A stretch of DNA of 64,000 bases from UBA2136 sp963974105 (lineage in GTDB: Bacteria; Pseudomonadota; Alphaproteobacteria; UBA2136): the NCBI GenBank assembly GCA_963974105.1, contig CAXBBG010000002.1, positions 192,043 to 256,042 on the forward strand, given 5' to 3'. The notes under the pieces are model-generated. The model saw only the letters and a list, made by a program, of their open reading frames with translations, was not told the origin of the DNA and searched no databases. Positions within the stretch are counted from its first letter, which is position 1. Each line of letters opens with the position of its first letter. Shown one piece after another: positions 43,946-53,863 of this stretch. The position numbers were made by a program, and so were the translations under genes.

Positions 43946-45958
43946 TTAAGATTTTTTATTATGTAATTTTGTTTTAATAATGTTGGCTGCATTTTCTGCT
44001 GTAATGCCATAGTGTTTGTATAGTTCTTCTGCTGGGGCACTGGCGCCAAAAACGCTGGCACCATTTTCGGTCATACCAATAAATGAACCGTGTGCGCTTA
44101 TATATTTATGCCAGCCAAGGTCGCATCCTGCTTCAATAGCAAGGCGAGTTGTCACTTCACAAGGCATGACGCTTAAACGATATTCAGTGCTTTGCTTATC
44201 GAAAAGTTCCATACAAGGCATACTAATAACGCGGGCGTTAATGCCATCTATTTTTAAAAGTGCACGGGCACCAAGCGCAATTTCAACTTCACTACCTGTG
44301 GCAAAAATTAAAGCGTCGGTGCTGTCGTCGTTTTCACCTGCTAAAATGTAAGCGCCTTTGGCACTTAAGTTTTCAGGCGTGTGTGTTGTACGCACACAGC
44401 GCAAGCCTTGGCGCGTTAAACTTAAAACTGAAGGTGCATTTTTTGTTTCAAGTGCAATTTGCCAGCATTCAGCGGTTTCAACTTGGTCTGCTGGACGGAA
44501 AGTTAAAACGTTTGGTGTAGCACGTGCTGTGGCTAACTGCTCAACGGGTTGATGCGTTGGGCCATCTTCACCAAGCCCGATGCTGTCGTGCGTCATCACG
44601 TAAATAACGCGGATACCCATTAAAGCGCTTAAGCGTAACGACGGCTTTAAATAGTCAAGGAAACTCATGAAGGTGCCACTTGTTGGAATGAAACCGCCGT
44701 AAAGGGTGATACCATTCATAATAGCCGCCATGCCATGTTCACGCACACCGTAGTGCATGTAGTTACCGCTAAAGTCGTTGGCTGTAATAGGTGTCATGGT
44801 GCTTGTTTTTGTATTGACTGAACCTGTTAAGTCGGCGCTACCGCTTATAAGCTCCGGCACATGTGGGTGCAATGCTTCAAGTGTGTTTCCACTGGCTTTG
44901 CGGGTTGCTACTTTTGCTGCATTTTTTGATGTTTCTTTTTTAAAGTCAATCACGGCTTGTTTTAAAGATGCGTTTACATCACCTGTTTGTAGACGTGAAA
45001 GTTCATTTTGAACATCTGTGCTTTTTGAATGAAGCGTTTCTTGCCATGTTTCATAAGCACGTTTTCCTCGGGCTGATGCATGGCTAAATGCGTCGTAAAC
45101 GTGGTTGGGTACTTTAAACGGCTCGTGGTCCCAACCTAATTCTTTGCGTGTGGCTTCAATTTCATCCGCACTTAAGGGGCTGCCGTGGGCTGAAGCTGTG
45201 TCAACTTTTGTGGCGCAGCCAAAACCAATGTGGGTTTTAAAGGCAATAAAGGCAGGTTTGTCGCTGTCTTTTGCTTTTTGGATGGTTTCACGAATGGCGT
45301 CAACGTTGTGGCCGTCACATGTAAAGGTGTCAAATCCGTATGACTTTATGCGTGCTAAAACATCCGTTGACGACGTGTTTGAAACTTCTCCATCAATACA
45401 AATATTGTTGTCATCAAATAACACAATCAGTTTGTTGAGTTTTAAGTTTCCAGCCACTTCTAATGCTTCATGTGAAATACCTTCCATAAGGCAACCGTCA
45501 CCCACGCTAACGTAAGTGTAGTTTTTAAACAGGTCTTCGCCATGGCGCTGGGCGCTGAGATTTGCGGCAATGGCCATACCAACTGCATTGGCAATACCTT
45601 GACCTAGTGGACCTGTGGTGGTTTCAATGCCGTCTGCGTAGCCATATTCGGGGTGTCCAGCTGTTTTACTGTGCATTTGGCGGAAGTTAATAATATCATC
45701 CATTGAGATGTTGTAACCTGTAAGGTGTAATAGACTATACAGTAACATAGACCCATGACCGTTTGACAAAACAAACCTGTCACGGTTTGGCCATTTTGGA
45801 TTGCTTGGGTCAAAATTTAAAAATTCACTAAATAAAACGGTGCCAATATCAGCCATGCCCATAGGCATACCAGGGTGCCCACTTTGTGCTTTGTTGACAG
45901 CGTCAATAGAAAGAAAGCGCACGGCATTTGCCATGTCTTTGTAGTTTAGGTTGTTCAT
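43946..45958 (-). CDS. tkt: transketolase
   Basis: 670 residues; transfers two-carbon units between sugar phosphates with thiamine diphosphate. The N-terminal signature is SIDAVNKAQSGHPGMPMGMA, the ThDP motif GDGCLMEGISHEA, and the C-terminal Pyr domain carries TFMSFLDYLKPSLRLSAL and GLGEDGPTHQPVE. It is the first gene of the operon. The intergenic region to the divergent 46073 gene must hold its promoter. Confidence 0.96.
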   Translation of the reverse strand: MNNLNYKDMANAVRFLSIDAVNKAQSGHPGMPMGMADIGTVLFSEFLNFDPSNPKWPNRDRFVLSNGHGSMLLYSLLHLTGYNISMDDIINFRQMHSKTAGHPEYGYADGIETTTGPLGQGIANAVGMAIAANLSAQRHGEDLFKNYTYVSVGDGCLMEGISHEALEVAGNLKLNKLIVLFDDNNICIDGEVSNTSSTDVLARIKSYGFDTFTCDGHNVDAIRETIQKAKDSDKPAFIAFKTHIGFGCATKVDTASAHGSPLSADEIEATRKELGWDHEPFKVPNHVYDAFSHASARGKRAYETWQETLHSKSTDVQNELSRLQTGDVNASLKQAVIDFKKETSKNAAKVATRKASGNTLEALHPHVPELISGSADLTGSVNTKTSTMTPITANDFSGNYMHYGVREHGMAAIMNGITLYGGFIPTSGTFMSFLDYLKPSLRLSALMGIRVIYVMTHDSIGLGEDGPTHQPVEQLATARATPNVLTFRPADQVETAECWQIALETKNAPSVLSLTRQGLRCVRTTHTPENLSAKGAYILAGENDDSTDALIFATGSEVEIALGARALLKIDGINARVISMPCMELFDKQSTEYRLSVMPCEVTTRLAIEAGCDLGWHKYISAHGSFIGMTENGASVFGASAPAEELYKHYGITAENAANIIKTKLHNKKS

Positions 45959-46072
45959 TATTATTTTCCCAAAATTATTACGTCTAAATGGTACATCTTT
46001 TTATAGCTATTTTAAAGGTTATTTTGTATGCTCTTATATCTATAAAAGTTTTATTAAAGGGTATAAAAGTTA

Positions 46073-46276
46073 ATGGATAGCGCAAAACGTTTAGAACAGG
46101 CCGTCGAAAAGCTAGAAGCATTTATGAAAAATAATGCTGAAATTTCAGCGATGGATGGTGACTCTAATGCAAAAATAACAAGCTTAATGGCTGAAAATAG
46201 CACTCTGAAAGAAAAACAAGACGCTGTTAAGTTGCGCTTAGACGCCTTAATTAAAAATGCCGAGGGAACTGTGTAA
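46073..46276 (+). CDS. small coiled-coil protein (DUF4164-like)
   Basis: 67 residues, almost all heptad-patterned helix (SAKRLEQAVEKLEAF ... LKEKQDAVKLRLDALI). Position just before zapA (2-base gap) matches the small coiled-coil DUF4164 genes known next to alphaproteobacterial zapA. A role with ZapA at the division ring is inferred from context. Confidence 0.75.
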   Translation: MDSAKRLEQAVEKLEAFMKNNAEISAMDGDSNAKITSLMAENSTLKEKQDAVKLRLDALIKNAEGTV

Positions 46277-46278
46277 AG

Positions 46279-46569
46279 ATGGCCAAACAAATTGAAGTTA
46301 AAATTGGTAAAAAATCATACCGTTTAAACAGTGAAGAAGGGCAAGAGGCACGTGTCAATCATGTGGCTGAATTATGGGATGGTTATGTTTCTAAACTTAT
46401 GGAAAGTGCGCCTAAAATGGATAGGGATCAACTTGTTGTTTTAGCAGGCATGATGATGGCAGATGATTTTTTAACAACCCGCACAGAAAAAGAAACACAC
46501 GTTCAATCTACAGAAGCTTTTCACAACACACTTGCTGAACGTTTAGAGCAGCTTACACAGGGAAAATAG
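46279..46569 (+). CDS. zapA: cell division protein ZapA
   Basis: 96 residues: a small N-terminal globular domain (EVKIGKKSYRLNSEEGQE) and a C-terminal helical dimer region. It promotes FtsZ bundling at the septum. It is followed after 10 bases by fthC; the zapA-fthC pairing is common in proteobacteria. Confidence 0.88.
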   Translation: MAKQIEVKIGKKSYRLNSEEGQEARVNHVAELWDGYVSKLMESAPKMDRDQLVVLAGMMMADDFLTTRTEKETHVQSTEAFHNTLAERLEQLTQGK

Positions 46570-46579
46570 GGTAAGTAAT

Positions 46580-47155
46580 ATGAATGAATTAACGCCAGAA
46601 CGTCTTAAAAAACTTGAAATGCGTGAAACTATGCTTTTAAAGCGTCGCCAACTAAGTGAATCTGACATGCGTAAAGCTATGATTAAGGTAAGCGAAGAGG
46701 TTATGGATATTATCAATACCAAGCCACGTATTAAGTGTGTCGGTTTGTATAATGCCATTAACAAGGAAATTGATATGACCTTTTTAGCTGAAATGTTGGC
46801 GACAAAGGGTATTAAAGTTGCCTTGCCTAGAGTTAAAGTAAAACATGAACCTTTGGTGTTTAATACATGGAATTTATTAAACCTTGTAGACAAAGATGCA
46901 GAGGGAATTCCTTGTGCGATGGGCACTGAAATAATACCTGATGTTGTGGTTATTCCTTTGGTAGCTTATAATAAAAATGGTTACCGTGTGGGTTATGGCA
47001 GTGGTTATTACGACCGTACACTAAGCACAAGCCTTAAAGGATGCTTTGCTATTGGCGTTGGTTATTCTTTCCAAGAGTCGGACAGTGTTGAAGAGGAATC
47101 ACATGATGTGCCGATGAATGTGATTGTGACTGAAAAAGAAATTTTAACTCTATAA
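46580..47155 (+). CDS. fthC: 5-formyltetrahydrofolate cyclo-ligase
   Basis: 191 residues; converts 5-formyl-THF to 5,10-methenyl-THF using ATP. The nucleotide-binding signature YRVGYGSGYYDRTL is near residues 135-148, with the N-terminal KRRQLSESDMRKAM region. The ssrS (6S) gene often found between zapA and this gene in gammaproteobacteria does not fit in the 10-base gap. Confidence 0.93.
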   Translation: MNELTPERLKKLEMRETMLLKRRQLSESDMRKAMIKVSEEVMDIINTKPRIKCVGLYNAINKEIDMTFLAEMLATKGIKVALPRVKVKHEPLVFNTWNLLNLVDKDAEGIPCAMGTEIIPDVVVIPLVAYNKNGYRVGYGSGYYDRTLSTSLKGCFAIGVGYSFQESDSVEEESHDVPMNVIVTEKEILTL

Positions 47156-47260
47156 CTTGTATTTGTTTTATATGTCTATTATATATTAACTAATATTATT
47201 AGACTTGCTGTATAGCATTCCTTTTCTTAACTGGCTTTATAAAAGCCTTTGGATAACATT

Positions 47261-47533
47261 ATGTTTGAGTTAGATCTTACGGGTGAGTATCCTGTAATTG
47301 TGTTTGAAGAAGGTACAAAAATTGTATCGACTCAAAAAACAAATTCAGAAGAAATACCTTTTGCGCATGACACATTTGAACTGCCTACATCAATCCCTGA
47401 AATGAAACTTTTTTCAAACGGTGAATTTATGGGTATTGTGCGTGAGTACCGCGGAGAAAAATATTACGAAGGTTCTGCCTTTGTAAATGACACGGTTGCT
47501 GGTGCAAGTGCCGCGGTTATTATATCTATCTAA
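47261..47533 (+). CDS. hypothetical protein (90 aa)
   Basis: A small acidic soluble protein beginning MFELDLTGEYPVIVFEEGTK, with alternating hydrophobic residues suggesting a beta fold. The ATG is used; a TTG four codons upstream is possible, and the ribosome site is weak. It is a lone gene ended by a terminator. No homologue is recognised. Confidence 0.55.
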   Translation: MFELDLTGEYPVIVFEEGTKIVSTQKTNSEEIPFAHDTFELPTSIPEMKLFSNGEFMGIVREYRGEKYYEGSAFVNDTVAGASAAVIISI

Positions 47534-47543
47534 GTTAAATCGT

Positions 47544-47575
47544 GAAAAGAGCCTTTTTTGAGGCTCTTTTTTTAT
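47544..47575 (+). terminator. intrinsic terminator
   Basis: AGAGCCT-TTTTTG-AGGCTCT (47548-47567) followed by T-run. Confidence 0.88.
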
Positions 47576-47664
47576 GCTTAAAGTTTAAAAAAATCATTGA
47601 AAACCTTGTAATTTGCTATATTTCGCTTATGTTAGGTAATGTAATTATATAAAGAGAAGTGAAA

Positions 47665-48483
47665 ATGTCGTTAAAAGTTGTTTTTTTAGGTGATGTGATG
47701 GGGCGACCAGGCCGTGAGGCTGTGATGAGGTACCTACCGCAATTGCGTAAGGATTCTAAGGCTGATTTTGTGGTTGTGAATGCTGAAAACGCTGCAGGCG
47801 GTAAAGGTTTAACTTCAGACATTGCAAAAGACCTGTACAAAGCAGGGGCTGATTGTTTGACAATGGGGAACCATACATTTGACCGTAAAGAAATTAGTGA
47901 CATGTTTGCGCTTGATCGTAAACTCATTATCCCAGCCAATTATGTTATGAAGACCGATGGAAAAGGCTTCCGCGTGTTTACACTTGAAAATGGCAAAAAA
48001 ATTGGGGTTATGAACTTACTGGGACAAGTATTTATGCCTGATAAAGTGCATTGCCCGTTTCATCACTCAAAAGACTTTCAAAAAGAATACCGTTTAGGCA
48101 CGGATTATGACGCTTTAATTGTGGACTTTCACGCCGAAGCCACAGGCGAAAAATGTATGATGGGGCACATGTGGGACGGTAAGGCTTCACTTGTGGTTGG
48201 CACGCATACACATATCCCAACAGCAGATAATCGCATTCAACCAAAAGGTACGGGTTACCATACCGATGCTGGTATGTGCGGCGATTATATTTCTTCGTTA
48301 GGGCTAGACCTTGACAGCGTGTTGCACCGCCAATTTGACACAAGGCGCAGTACGTGGAAATGGGAAATAGCAGGCGGTGAGGGCACAATGTGCGGTACAT
48401 TTGTTGAGTTAAACGACAAAGGTCTTTGTGAAAACATCAAAACTTTTAGGTATGGCGGTTCCTTAGAACATAAACCTTTTTAG
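47665..48483 (+). CDS. YmdB/TIGR00282-family metallophosphoesterase
   Basis: 272 residues from ATG 47665 (a GTG two codons earlier is possible). Metal-binding motifs are GDVMGRPGR near residues 9-17, NAENAAGGKG near 38, GNHTFDRKEI near 71, DFHAEATGEK near 155 and GTHTHIPTADNRI near 178. The B. subtilis homologue is a cyclic-nucleotide phosphodiesterase affecting sporulation and motility. The gene is often near fthC in alphaproteobacteria, as here. Confidence 0.9.
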   Translation: MSLKVVFLGDVMGRPGREAVMRYLPQLRKDSKADFVVVNAENAAGGKGLTSDIAKDLYKAGADCLTMGNHTFDRKEISDMFALDRKLIIPANYVMKTDGKGFRVFTLENGKKIGVMNLLGQVFMPDKVHCPFHHSKDFQKEYRLGTDYDALIVDFHAEATGEKCMMGHMWDGKASLVVGTHTHIPTADNRIQPKGTGYHTDAGMCGDYISSLGLDLDSVLHRQFDTRRSTWKWEIAGGEGTMCGTFVELNDKGLCENIKTFRYGGSLEHKPF

Positions 48484-48588
48484 TATTTATTCTCCTATCT
48501 TGACTTTTGGTGTGTGTGGGTATATTTTGTAAATAGATTTACCCATCTTTTTGTCACTTTTTTTGTCTCTTTACGAGGTTGTCCTCTT

Positions 48589-49215
48589 ATGAATCATATC
48601 AATAAATTTATATTTATTCGCCACGGCGAAACCGACTGGAACGCACTAGGTAAATTGCAGTTTCATACTGATAATTCGCTTAATGACTATGGTCGAAAAC
48701 AATCATTGCAGGCGGCGTTAATTTTAGCTAGCCAAAACTTGGGGGCGCTTTATTTTTTATCTAGCCCTTATGCCAGAGCTGTTGAAACAGCAGATATTGT
48801 GACCAGATATATCAAGTATTCTACAAAAACTGATATTAAGAAAATAAAGACAGACAAAGGTCTTGCAGAACGTTATGGCGGTAGCCTTGACGGCATGCAA
48901 TTTTCTGAGTTTGAAAAATCTACCAAAAAGCTTATCCCAGAAGGTTTAATGATTTGGGATCACATGAAACTAATTTGCCCTAAAGTTGAATGTTCCACTT
49001 CTCTTGTGGCACGCATGCAAAAGGCTATTGAAGATGGTTATAATCCAAAATGGAAAGAAGAAGCCACCTTAGTTATTGTGGGGCATTTAGGTGCAATGGA
49101 CACTTTTTCACGCTTAATCTTAAACCAGCCAGGTGTTACCATGTTTAAAAACGCAACGCCTTACCTTTTTGAAAACACTCAAAATGGTTGGGTTATTACT
49201 GAGCTCTCGGCATAA
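48589..49215 (+). CDS. histidine phosphatase family protein (copy 1)
   Basis: 208 residues from ATG 48589 (CGAGG upstream; an upstream ATG at 48514 would add an unlikely hydrophobic start). The phosphohistidine motif RHGETDWN (His12) and the second histidine in VGHLGAMD near 172 are present. It is a close paralogue of the next gene, sharing LQFHxD, ERYGGSL and NATPY. Substrate unknown; relatives include phosphoglycerate mutase-like and alpha-ribazole phosphatases. Confidence 0.85.
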   Translation: MNHINKFIFIRHGETDWNALGKLQFHTDNSLNDYGRKQSLQAALILASQNLGALYFLSSPYARAVETADIVTRYIKYSTKTDIKKIKTDKGLAERYGGSLDGMQFSEFEKSTKKLIPEGLMIWDHMKLICPKVECSTSLVARMQKAIEDGYNPKWKEEATLVIVGHLGAMDTFSRLILNQPGVTMFKNATPYLFENTQNGWVITELSA

Positions 49216-49217
49216 AA

Positions 49218-49256
49218 TAAAAGCCCCTTCTGCAATTGTAGTAGGGGCTTTTTGTT
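49218..49256 (+). terminator. intrinsic terminator between the phosphatase copies
   Basis: AAGCCCCT / AGGGGCTT (49221-49250) with an inner CTGCAATTGTAG hairpin, then T-run. Confidence 0.8.
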
Positions 49257-49290
49257 GTTATAATCAAGCTATATAAAAGGAGTTTAAACA

Positions 49291-49911
49291 ATGCAAAATA
49301 CAGATAAATTTATTTTTGTGCGTCACGGTCAAACCGACTTAAATGCTGCACGTGTTTTGCAGTTTCATATTGATGAGCCGTTGAATGATATTGGGCGTGA
49401 ACAGGCCAAAATGGCGGCGGCGGCATTAACGGCTTTTGACGGTTCTTGTTTGTTTATGTCTAGCCCTTTAAAACGTGCAACAGATACAGCGCATATTATG
49501 CACCAAAGTTGGCATGAATCAAAAGGTGTAGAGGAGGGGAACTTAATCTATTCAGAAGCGAAGTTAATTGAACGCTATGGTGGTTCACTTGAAGGAATTC
49601 ATCACAGTGAATTTAAAGAGCTTACACAAAAGCATATTCCAGAAAGTGTTGAAACTTGGGATAATTTACACTTAGTTTGCCCTCGAGTTGAAAGTTCAAA
49701 ACAGGTGGCAGAGCGTATGAAGCAGGCTGTTGTAGAGGGCTGTCTCAAGGCTAAAAAAAGTTCTTCCACTTTGGTTGTTGTGGGGCATTCTAGTGCTTTT
49801 GCTGCTTTTGCTCGACTAGAGCTTGGCTTTGAATGCTTAACGAAAAATGCTACGCCATATATGGTTGAATGCGTTAAAGGTAAATGGCAAGCGAACCCTA
49901 TAGGTGTATAA
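49291..49911 (+). CDS. histidine phosphatase family protein (copy 2)
   Basis: 206 residues, RHGQTDLN with His12 and VGHSSAFA near 167. It aligns along its full length with copy 1 and differs most in the middle segment. It has its own AAGGAG site and lies beyond a terminator, so the copies are separately expressed. It arose by tandem duplication; the copies have diverged enough not to be recent. Confidence 0.85.
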   Translation: MQNTDKFIFVRHGQTDLNAARVLQFHIDEPLNDIGREQAKMAAAALTAFDGSCLFMSSPLKRATDTAHIMHQSWHESKGVEEGNLIYSEAKLIERYGGSLEGIHHSEFKELTQKHIPESVETWDNLHLVCPRVESSKQVAERMKQAVVEGCLKAKKSSSTLVVVGHSSAFAAFARLELGFECLTKNATPYMVECVKGKWQANPIGV

Positions 49912-49925
49912 TTTTTCTGTGGCGT

Positions 49926-50456
49926 TTATTTATTCCACGGCATTTTATTCAATAACATCGCTAGTCCGCACCATCCTGTAATGCCCGCAAAGGCAAGGGC
50001 GGTACCTAGTAAGCCAGCCACAATAAAACCGGCTTCATGTACATATAAGCCCGCTGCCGTAGCAATTGCAACCATGCTACCAACAATCGTTTGTACCTGC
50101 CTAAATATAGACATTTTTATGTTTTTTTGTGTAGAAACGATCGGTAAAGTTGCTTCTTTCCAGGCTGTTATACCACCTTCAATGTTGTAAATTTCATGTT
50201 CTTTATGGCTTGTTTTAGAGGCGATATCACAAGCTTTTTCTCCACGGGCACTTTTTAAGCACTGGAATATAATTTTTCGACTTTGAGGGATGTTGAGCTG
50301 TGCTAACAATGCTTCGATGTTGCTTAAAGGTAAGGAAATGGCATAGGCAATATGTTCGGCTTTATATTCCTCGGCTTCACGCACATCAATTAAAATGGCG
50401 TCGCCATCAGCTAACCAAGTTGCCGCTTGGTTTGGTAATATACTTTTAATGGTCAT
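49926..50456 (-). CDS. rhodanese-domain membrane protein (YgaP-like)
   Basis: 176 residues: a cytoplasmic rhodanese domain with the active loop CLKSAR at Cys66, followed by two membrane helices of the DUF2892 type (about 118-165). This is the architecture of E. coli YgaP, a membrane sulfurtransferase. It is 5 bases after the ArsR-type gene, as is usual for YgaP/ArsR pairs, so ArsR regulation is likely. Confidence 0.85.
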   Translation of the reverse strand: MTIKSILPNQAATWLADGDAILIDVREAEEYKAEHIAYAISLPLSNIEALLAQLNIPQSRKIIFQCLKSARGEKACDIASKTSHKEHEIYNIEGGITAWKEATLPIVSTQKNIKMSIFRQVQTIVGSMVAIATAAGLYVHEAGFIVAGLLGTALAFAGITGWCGLAMLLNKMPWNK

Positions 50457-50461
50457 AGCTT

Positions 50462-50756
50462 TTATTCTTTACAATATTTGTTATATAAAATTTTCATAAT
50501 GGCTACAGCTTCGTCGTTACAAATGCTGTAATACAATGTTCGATGCTCTCGTCTAAAACGAATAATATTTTCATTTTTAAGTTTGAGCAGGTGTTGTGAC
50601 ATAGAGGTTTGGGCAATGCCTGTGCTCTCTATCATTTCAGTCACACTTTTTTCACCTTCTGCCAACTGGCATAAAATAAGTAAACGGCTTGGGTTTGAAA
50701 GCCCTTTTAAAAAATTAGACGCTTCATGTGCGTTTATATGGGGGGTGGTCCAGCAT
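50462..50756 (-). CDS. ArsR-family transcriptional regulator, 5' end disrupted by a frameshift
   Basis: The intact part encodes a winged helix: NPSRLLILCQLAEGE, then SVTEMIESTGIAQTSMSQHL and FRREHRTLYYSI. The frame continues upstream through HEASNFLKGLS but has no ATG or GTG before a stop; only an in-frame TTG (50665) would give a truncated 67-residue form. An ATG at 50756 lies in another frame and would join if the run of six C (50740-50745, G on the plus strand) had five, giving about 98 residues. This may be a real frameshift, a phase-variable tract or a sequence error. Confidence 0.7.
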
Positions 50757-50835
50757 TGATGTATGCGGCCGACGCTTTACGCGCGTATGACCAGCTTTAA
50801 TAAATAAAAAAGCCCCATACTGAAAGTAGGCGCTT

Positions 50836-51096
50836 TTATTTCGATGAAGGGGTTTGTGTCTCTTTCCACTTTTTATAAGCGCTTGGCATACATTTGGCGC
50901 AAGGCCTGTAACCTAGGTTTGTGGGAGATTCGTGGGACTCAAAAAAGATACGGTTTTCACGTTTTATTTTATGTTGTCCAGAAGCGCAATTGAGTTTGCC
51001 GAATATTTTTCCAGTTATCCAGCCTGCATATATAATATTGCCGCTATAAATTTTCCGCCATAAGGCTGCGTCGGAAATGTTGTTATGTTTAATCAT
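50836..51096 (-). CDS. stand-alone Ada-type metal-binding domain protein
   Basis: 86 residues resembling only the N-terminal zinc domain of Ada. It has a TGKIFGKLNCASG segment near residue 28, RENRIFFES near 46, and LGYRPCAKCMP near 61 with the CxxC pair. One of the four Ada cysteines (equivalent to Cys38) is replaced, as in the short Ada-like branch. The DNA-binding and methyltransferase domains are absent. Function is unknown; it may be a small metal- or DNA-binding protein. Confidence 0.78.
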   Translation of the reverse strand: MIKHNNISDAALWRKIYSGNIIYAGWITGKIFGKLNCASGQHKIKRENRIFFESHESPTNLGYRPCAKCMPSAYKKWKETQTPSSK

Positions 51097-51282
51097 AATT
51101 CATTCCAAAAAGAAGAGGTGTGTTTGTAAGTATGACTATATATCAATATGGCATCATTTGTAAATAATGATTGTTTTTAGATGCTTTAAATTGTATAGTG
51201 CGCGGGTAAATTCATCGCTTCGTTATGAAGTTTTTCTTTTTTTAAGAGGGTGTTCTACCGTCTTATTTTGCGAGGTATATAA

Positions 51283-52119
51283 ATGCCGAACGTTCATCAA
51301 GCTCAATATTTAGTAAATGAGATTGAGCTCAATAAAGGTAAAAACCCTGAAAGGTTTATATTTTTTCTAGATATATTAAGTGAACTTTCTCAGCGCTGTG
51401 AAAATGAAAATATGAAAACTGCATTTGAGAAATGTAAAAAATATCGCCGTGATTTTAATTTAAAGCGCTTAAAGTTTAATATTTCAAAATTACGTGAAGG
51501 TAAATTTTATATTTTAGAGTCTTTTAAAGACTATAGTATTTATGTATATACACATAAATTTTCTAACGAAGAGCTTGGAGTTAAAGAAGGTGAAGTTTCA
51601 AAGCTGGTTTCAAAGCTTTCTCTAAAATTCTGTAAGGATCTTTTAAAAGATTCAAAGACCTCTCTTACTATTTCAGAAGTTGATGAGTTGAATAAAGTTA
51701 TGTTTTTAGGGGGGTTAACCTTTAACGATATTGGGTTAAGTTCTGATAAATATAATAAAATTATAGAAAAACAAAAGTTGTTAACAGCTATGAACAGCTT
51801 TATTAAAACGCCCACCGTTAATAGCTTAGAGCATTTAAACGAACTCGTTTCTTTAAGTAGTTATAAAATTGAAGATGTCTGCCGTTTGGTTAATGTATCA
51901 CGCTTTCAATATCAATCACGCATTTCTTTTGCTTATCTTGCTGGTGCAAAAGCTTGTTATATACAGGCTTTAAAATTTGAACTAGACTCTTTGAGTAACC
52001 TGAACTTGATAGACCATTATTTAAAATGTGCAGGACATGAAAAAATGTATGATTTTATACATGTTACTGAATGCGAATTTTCAAGGCTGCGGGCAGCACT
52101 TGAATCTTTACCCACCTAA
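51283..52119 (+). CDS. hypothetical protein (278 aa)
   Basis: A soluble, Lys/Leu/Ser-rich helical protein beginning MPNVHQAQYLVNEIELNKGK, with no transmembrane segment or known motif. TGCGAGG lies 8 bases before the ATG, and a T-rich leader like those of other orphan genes is upstream. It is AT-rich relative to the housekeeping genes, which could mean recent acquisition. It is ended by a terminator. Confidence 0.65.
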   Translation: MPNVHQAQYLVNEIELNKGKNPERFIFFLDILSELSQRCENENMKTAFEKCKKYRRDFNLKRLKFNISKLREGKFYILESFKDYSIYVYTHKFSNEELGVKEGEVSKLVSKLSLKFCKDLLKDSKTSLTISEVDELNKVMFLGGLTFNDIGLSSDKYNKIIEKQKLLTAMNSFIKTPTVNSLEHLNELVSLSSYKIEDVCRLVNVSRFQYQSRISFAYLAGAKACYIQALKFELDSLSNLNLIDHYLKCAGHEKMYDFIHVTECEFSRLRAALESLPT

Positions 52120-52128
52120 TTGTCGAAT

Positions 52129-52160
52129 CGTAAAAAGTCTCCTTTAAGGGGGCTTTTTTA
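52129..52160 (+). terminator. intrinsic terminator
   Basis: AAAAAGTCTCC / GGGGGCTTTTTT hairpin with two T-G pairs, then T-run. It ends the 51283 gene. Confidence 0.75.
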
Positions 52161-52285
52161 CGTATTGAGATTGAAATATATTATTTTGTCAGTACGTCGT
52201 TCCTCTAGCGTTATTTTTACAGCTATATTTCTTGTATATTTCCTCTTTAATTCCTCAGCGGTTCCGGTTTTATTCGCCTGTATGC

Positions 52286-52314
52286 CGCAAAAAAAAGAGC
52301 CCCGAAGGGCTCTT
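52286..52314 (-). terminator. intrinsic terminator of tuf
   Basis: AAGAGCCC-CGAA-GGGCTCTT (52295-52314); on the minus strand the loop is TTCG and a run of T follows. Confidence 0.9.
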
Positions 52315-52336
52315 AAATAGTCAGTAGTAAAATAGA

Positions 52337-53527
<1,191 letters not shown>

Positions 53528-53863
53528 TTTAGCTAGATCCTTTGTTTTTTAATTTAACTTACATTTATTGCCATATCTAAATGACTATCTAAAATGCTGG
53601 CATGGTAATCCTCTCGCTCAGCAATGGATGTTTTAACATCAACAGTGGTTATAATCAACCCTTTTTATATTTCAACCCCTAATTTATAAAAAAAATGCAT
53701 TTTTATATGAATTTCATATCTTTAAGGTACTGCTAGCGCTTTAATTTTCAGGTTTTTATATATAATTCCAACTTGATTTGCACAATTTGTATGATTTAGG
53801 TGTGTGGATGGAGTGAATTTTATTCATTTAAGCCTTGTTATGAGTTTTTTTGTAGCGTTTTAT
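53528..53863 (-). promoter_or_regulatory. tuf promoter and leader
   Basis: 336 bases without a gene. On the minus strand TTGAAA (53670-53675), 16 bases, TATAAC (53648-53653) form a strong sigma-70 promoter, giving a leader of about 115 bases to tuf. The rest is AT-rich; no tRNA or terminator was found for the upstream recX. Confidence 0.65.

Noticed and set aside
50720..50800. Possible gene remnant reading MYAADALRAYDQL on the plus strand
   Set aside because: Only about 25 codons, no ribosome site, and it overlaps the ArsR 5' region; it may be chance.
52120..52320. 66-codon plus-strand ORF between the 51283 gene and tuf
   Set aside because: It runs through two terminators and has no ribosome site; it looks like read-through of AT-rich spacer.
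53528..53863. tRNA genes upstream of tuf
   Set aside because: Partial complementarity (TGCTGG/CAGCA) is present, but no cloverleaf can be formed.
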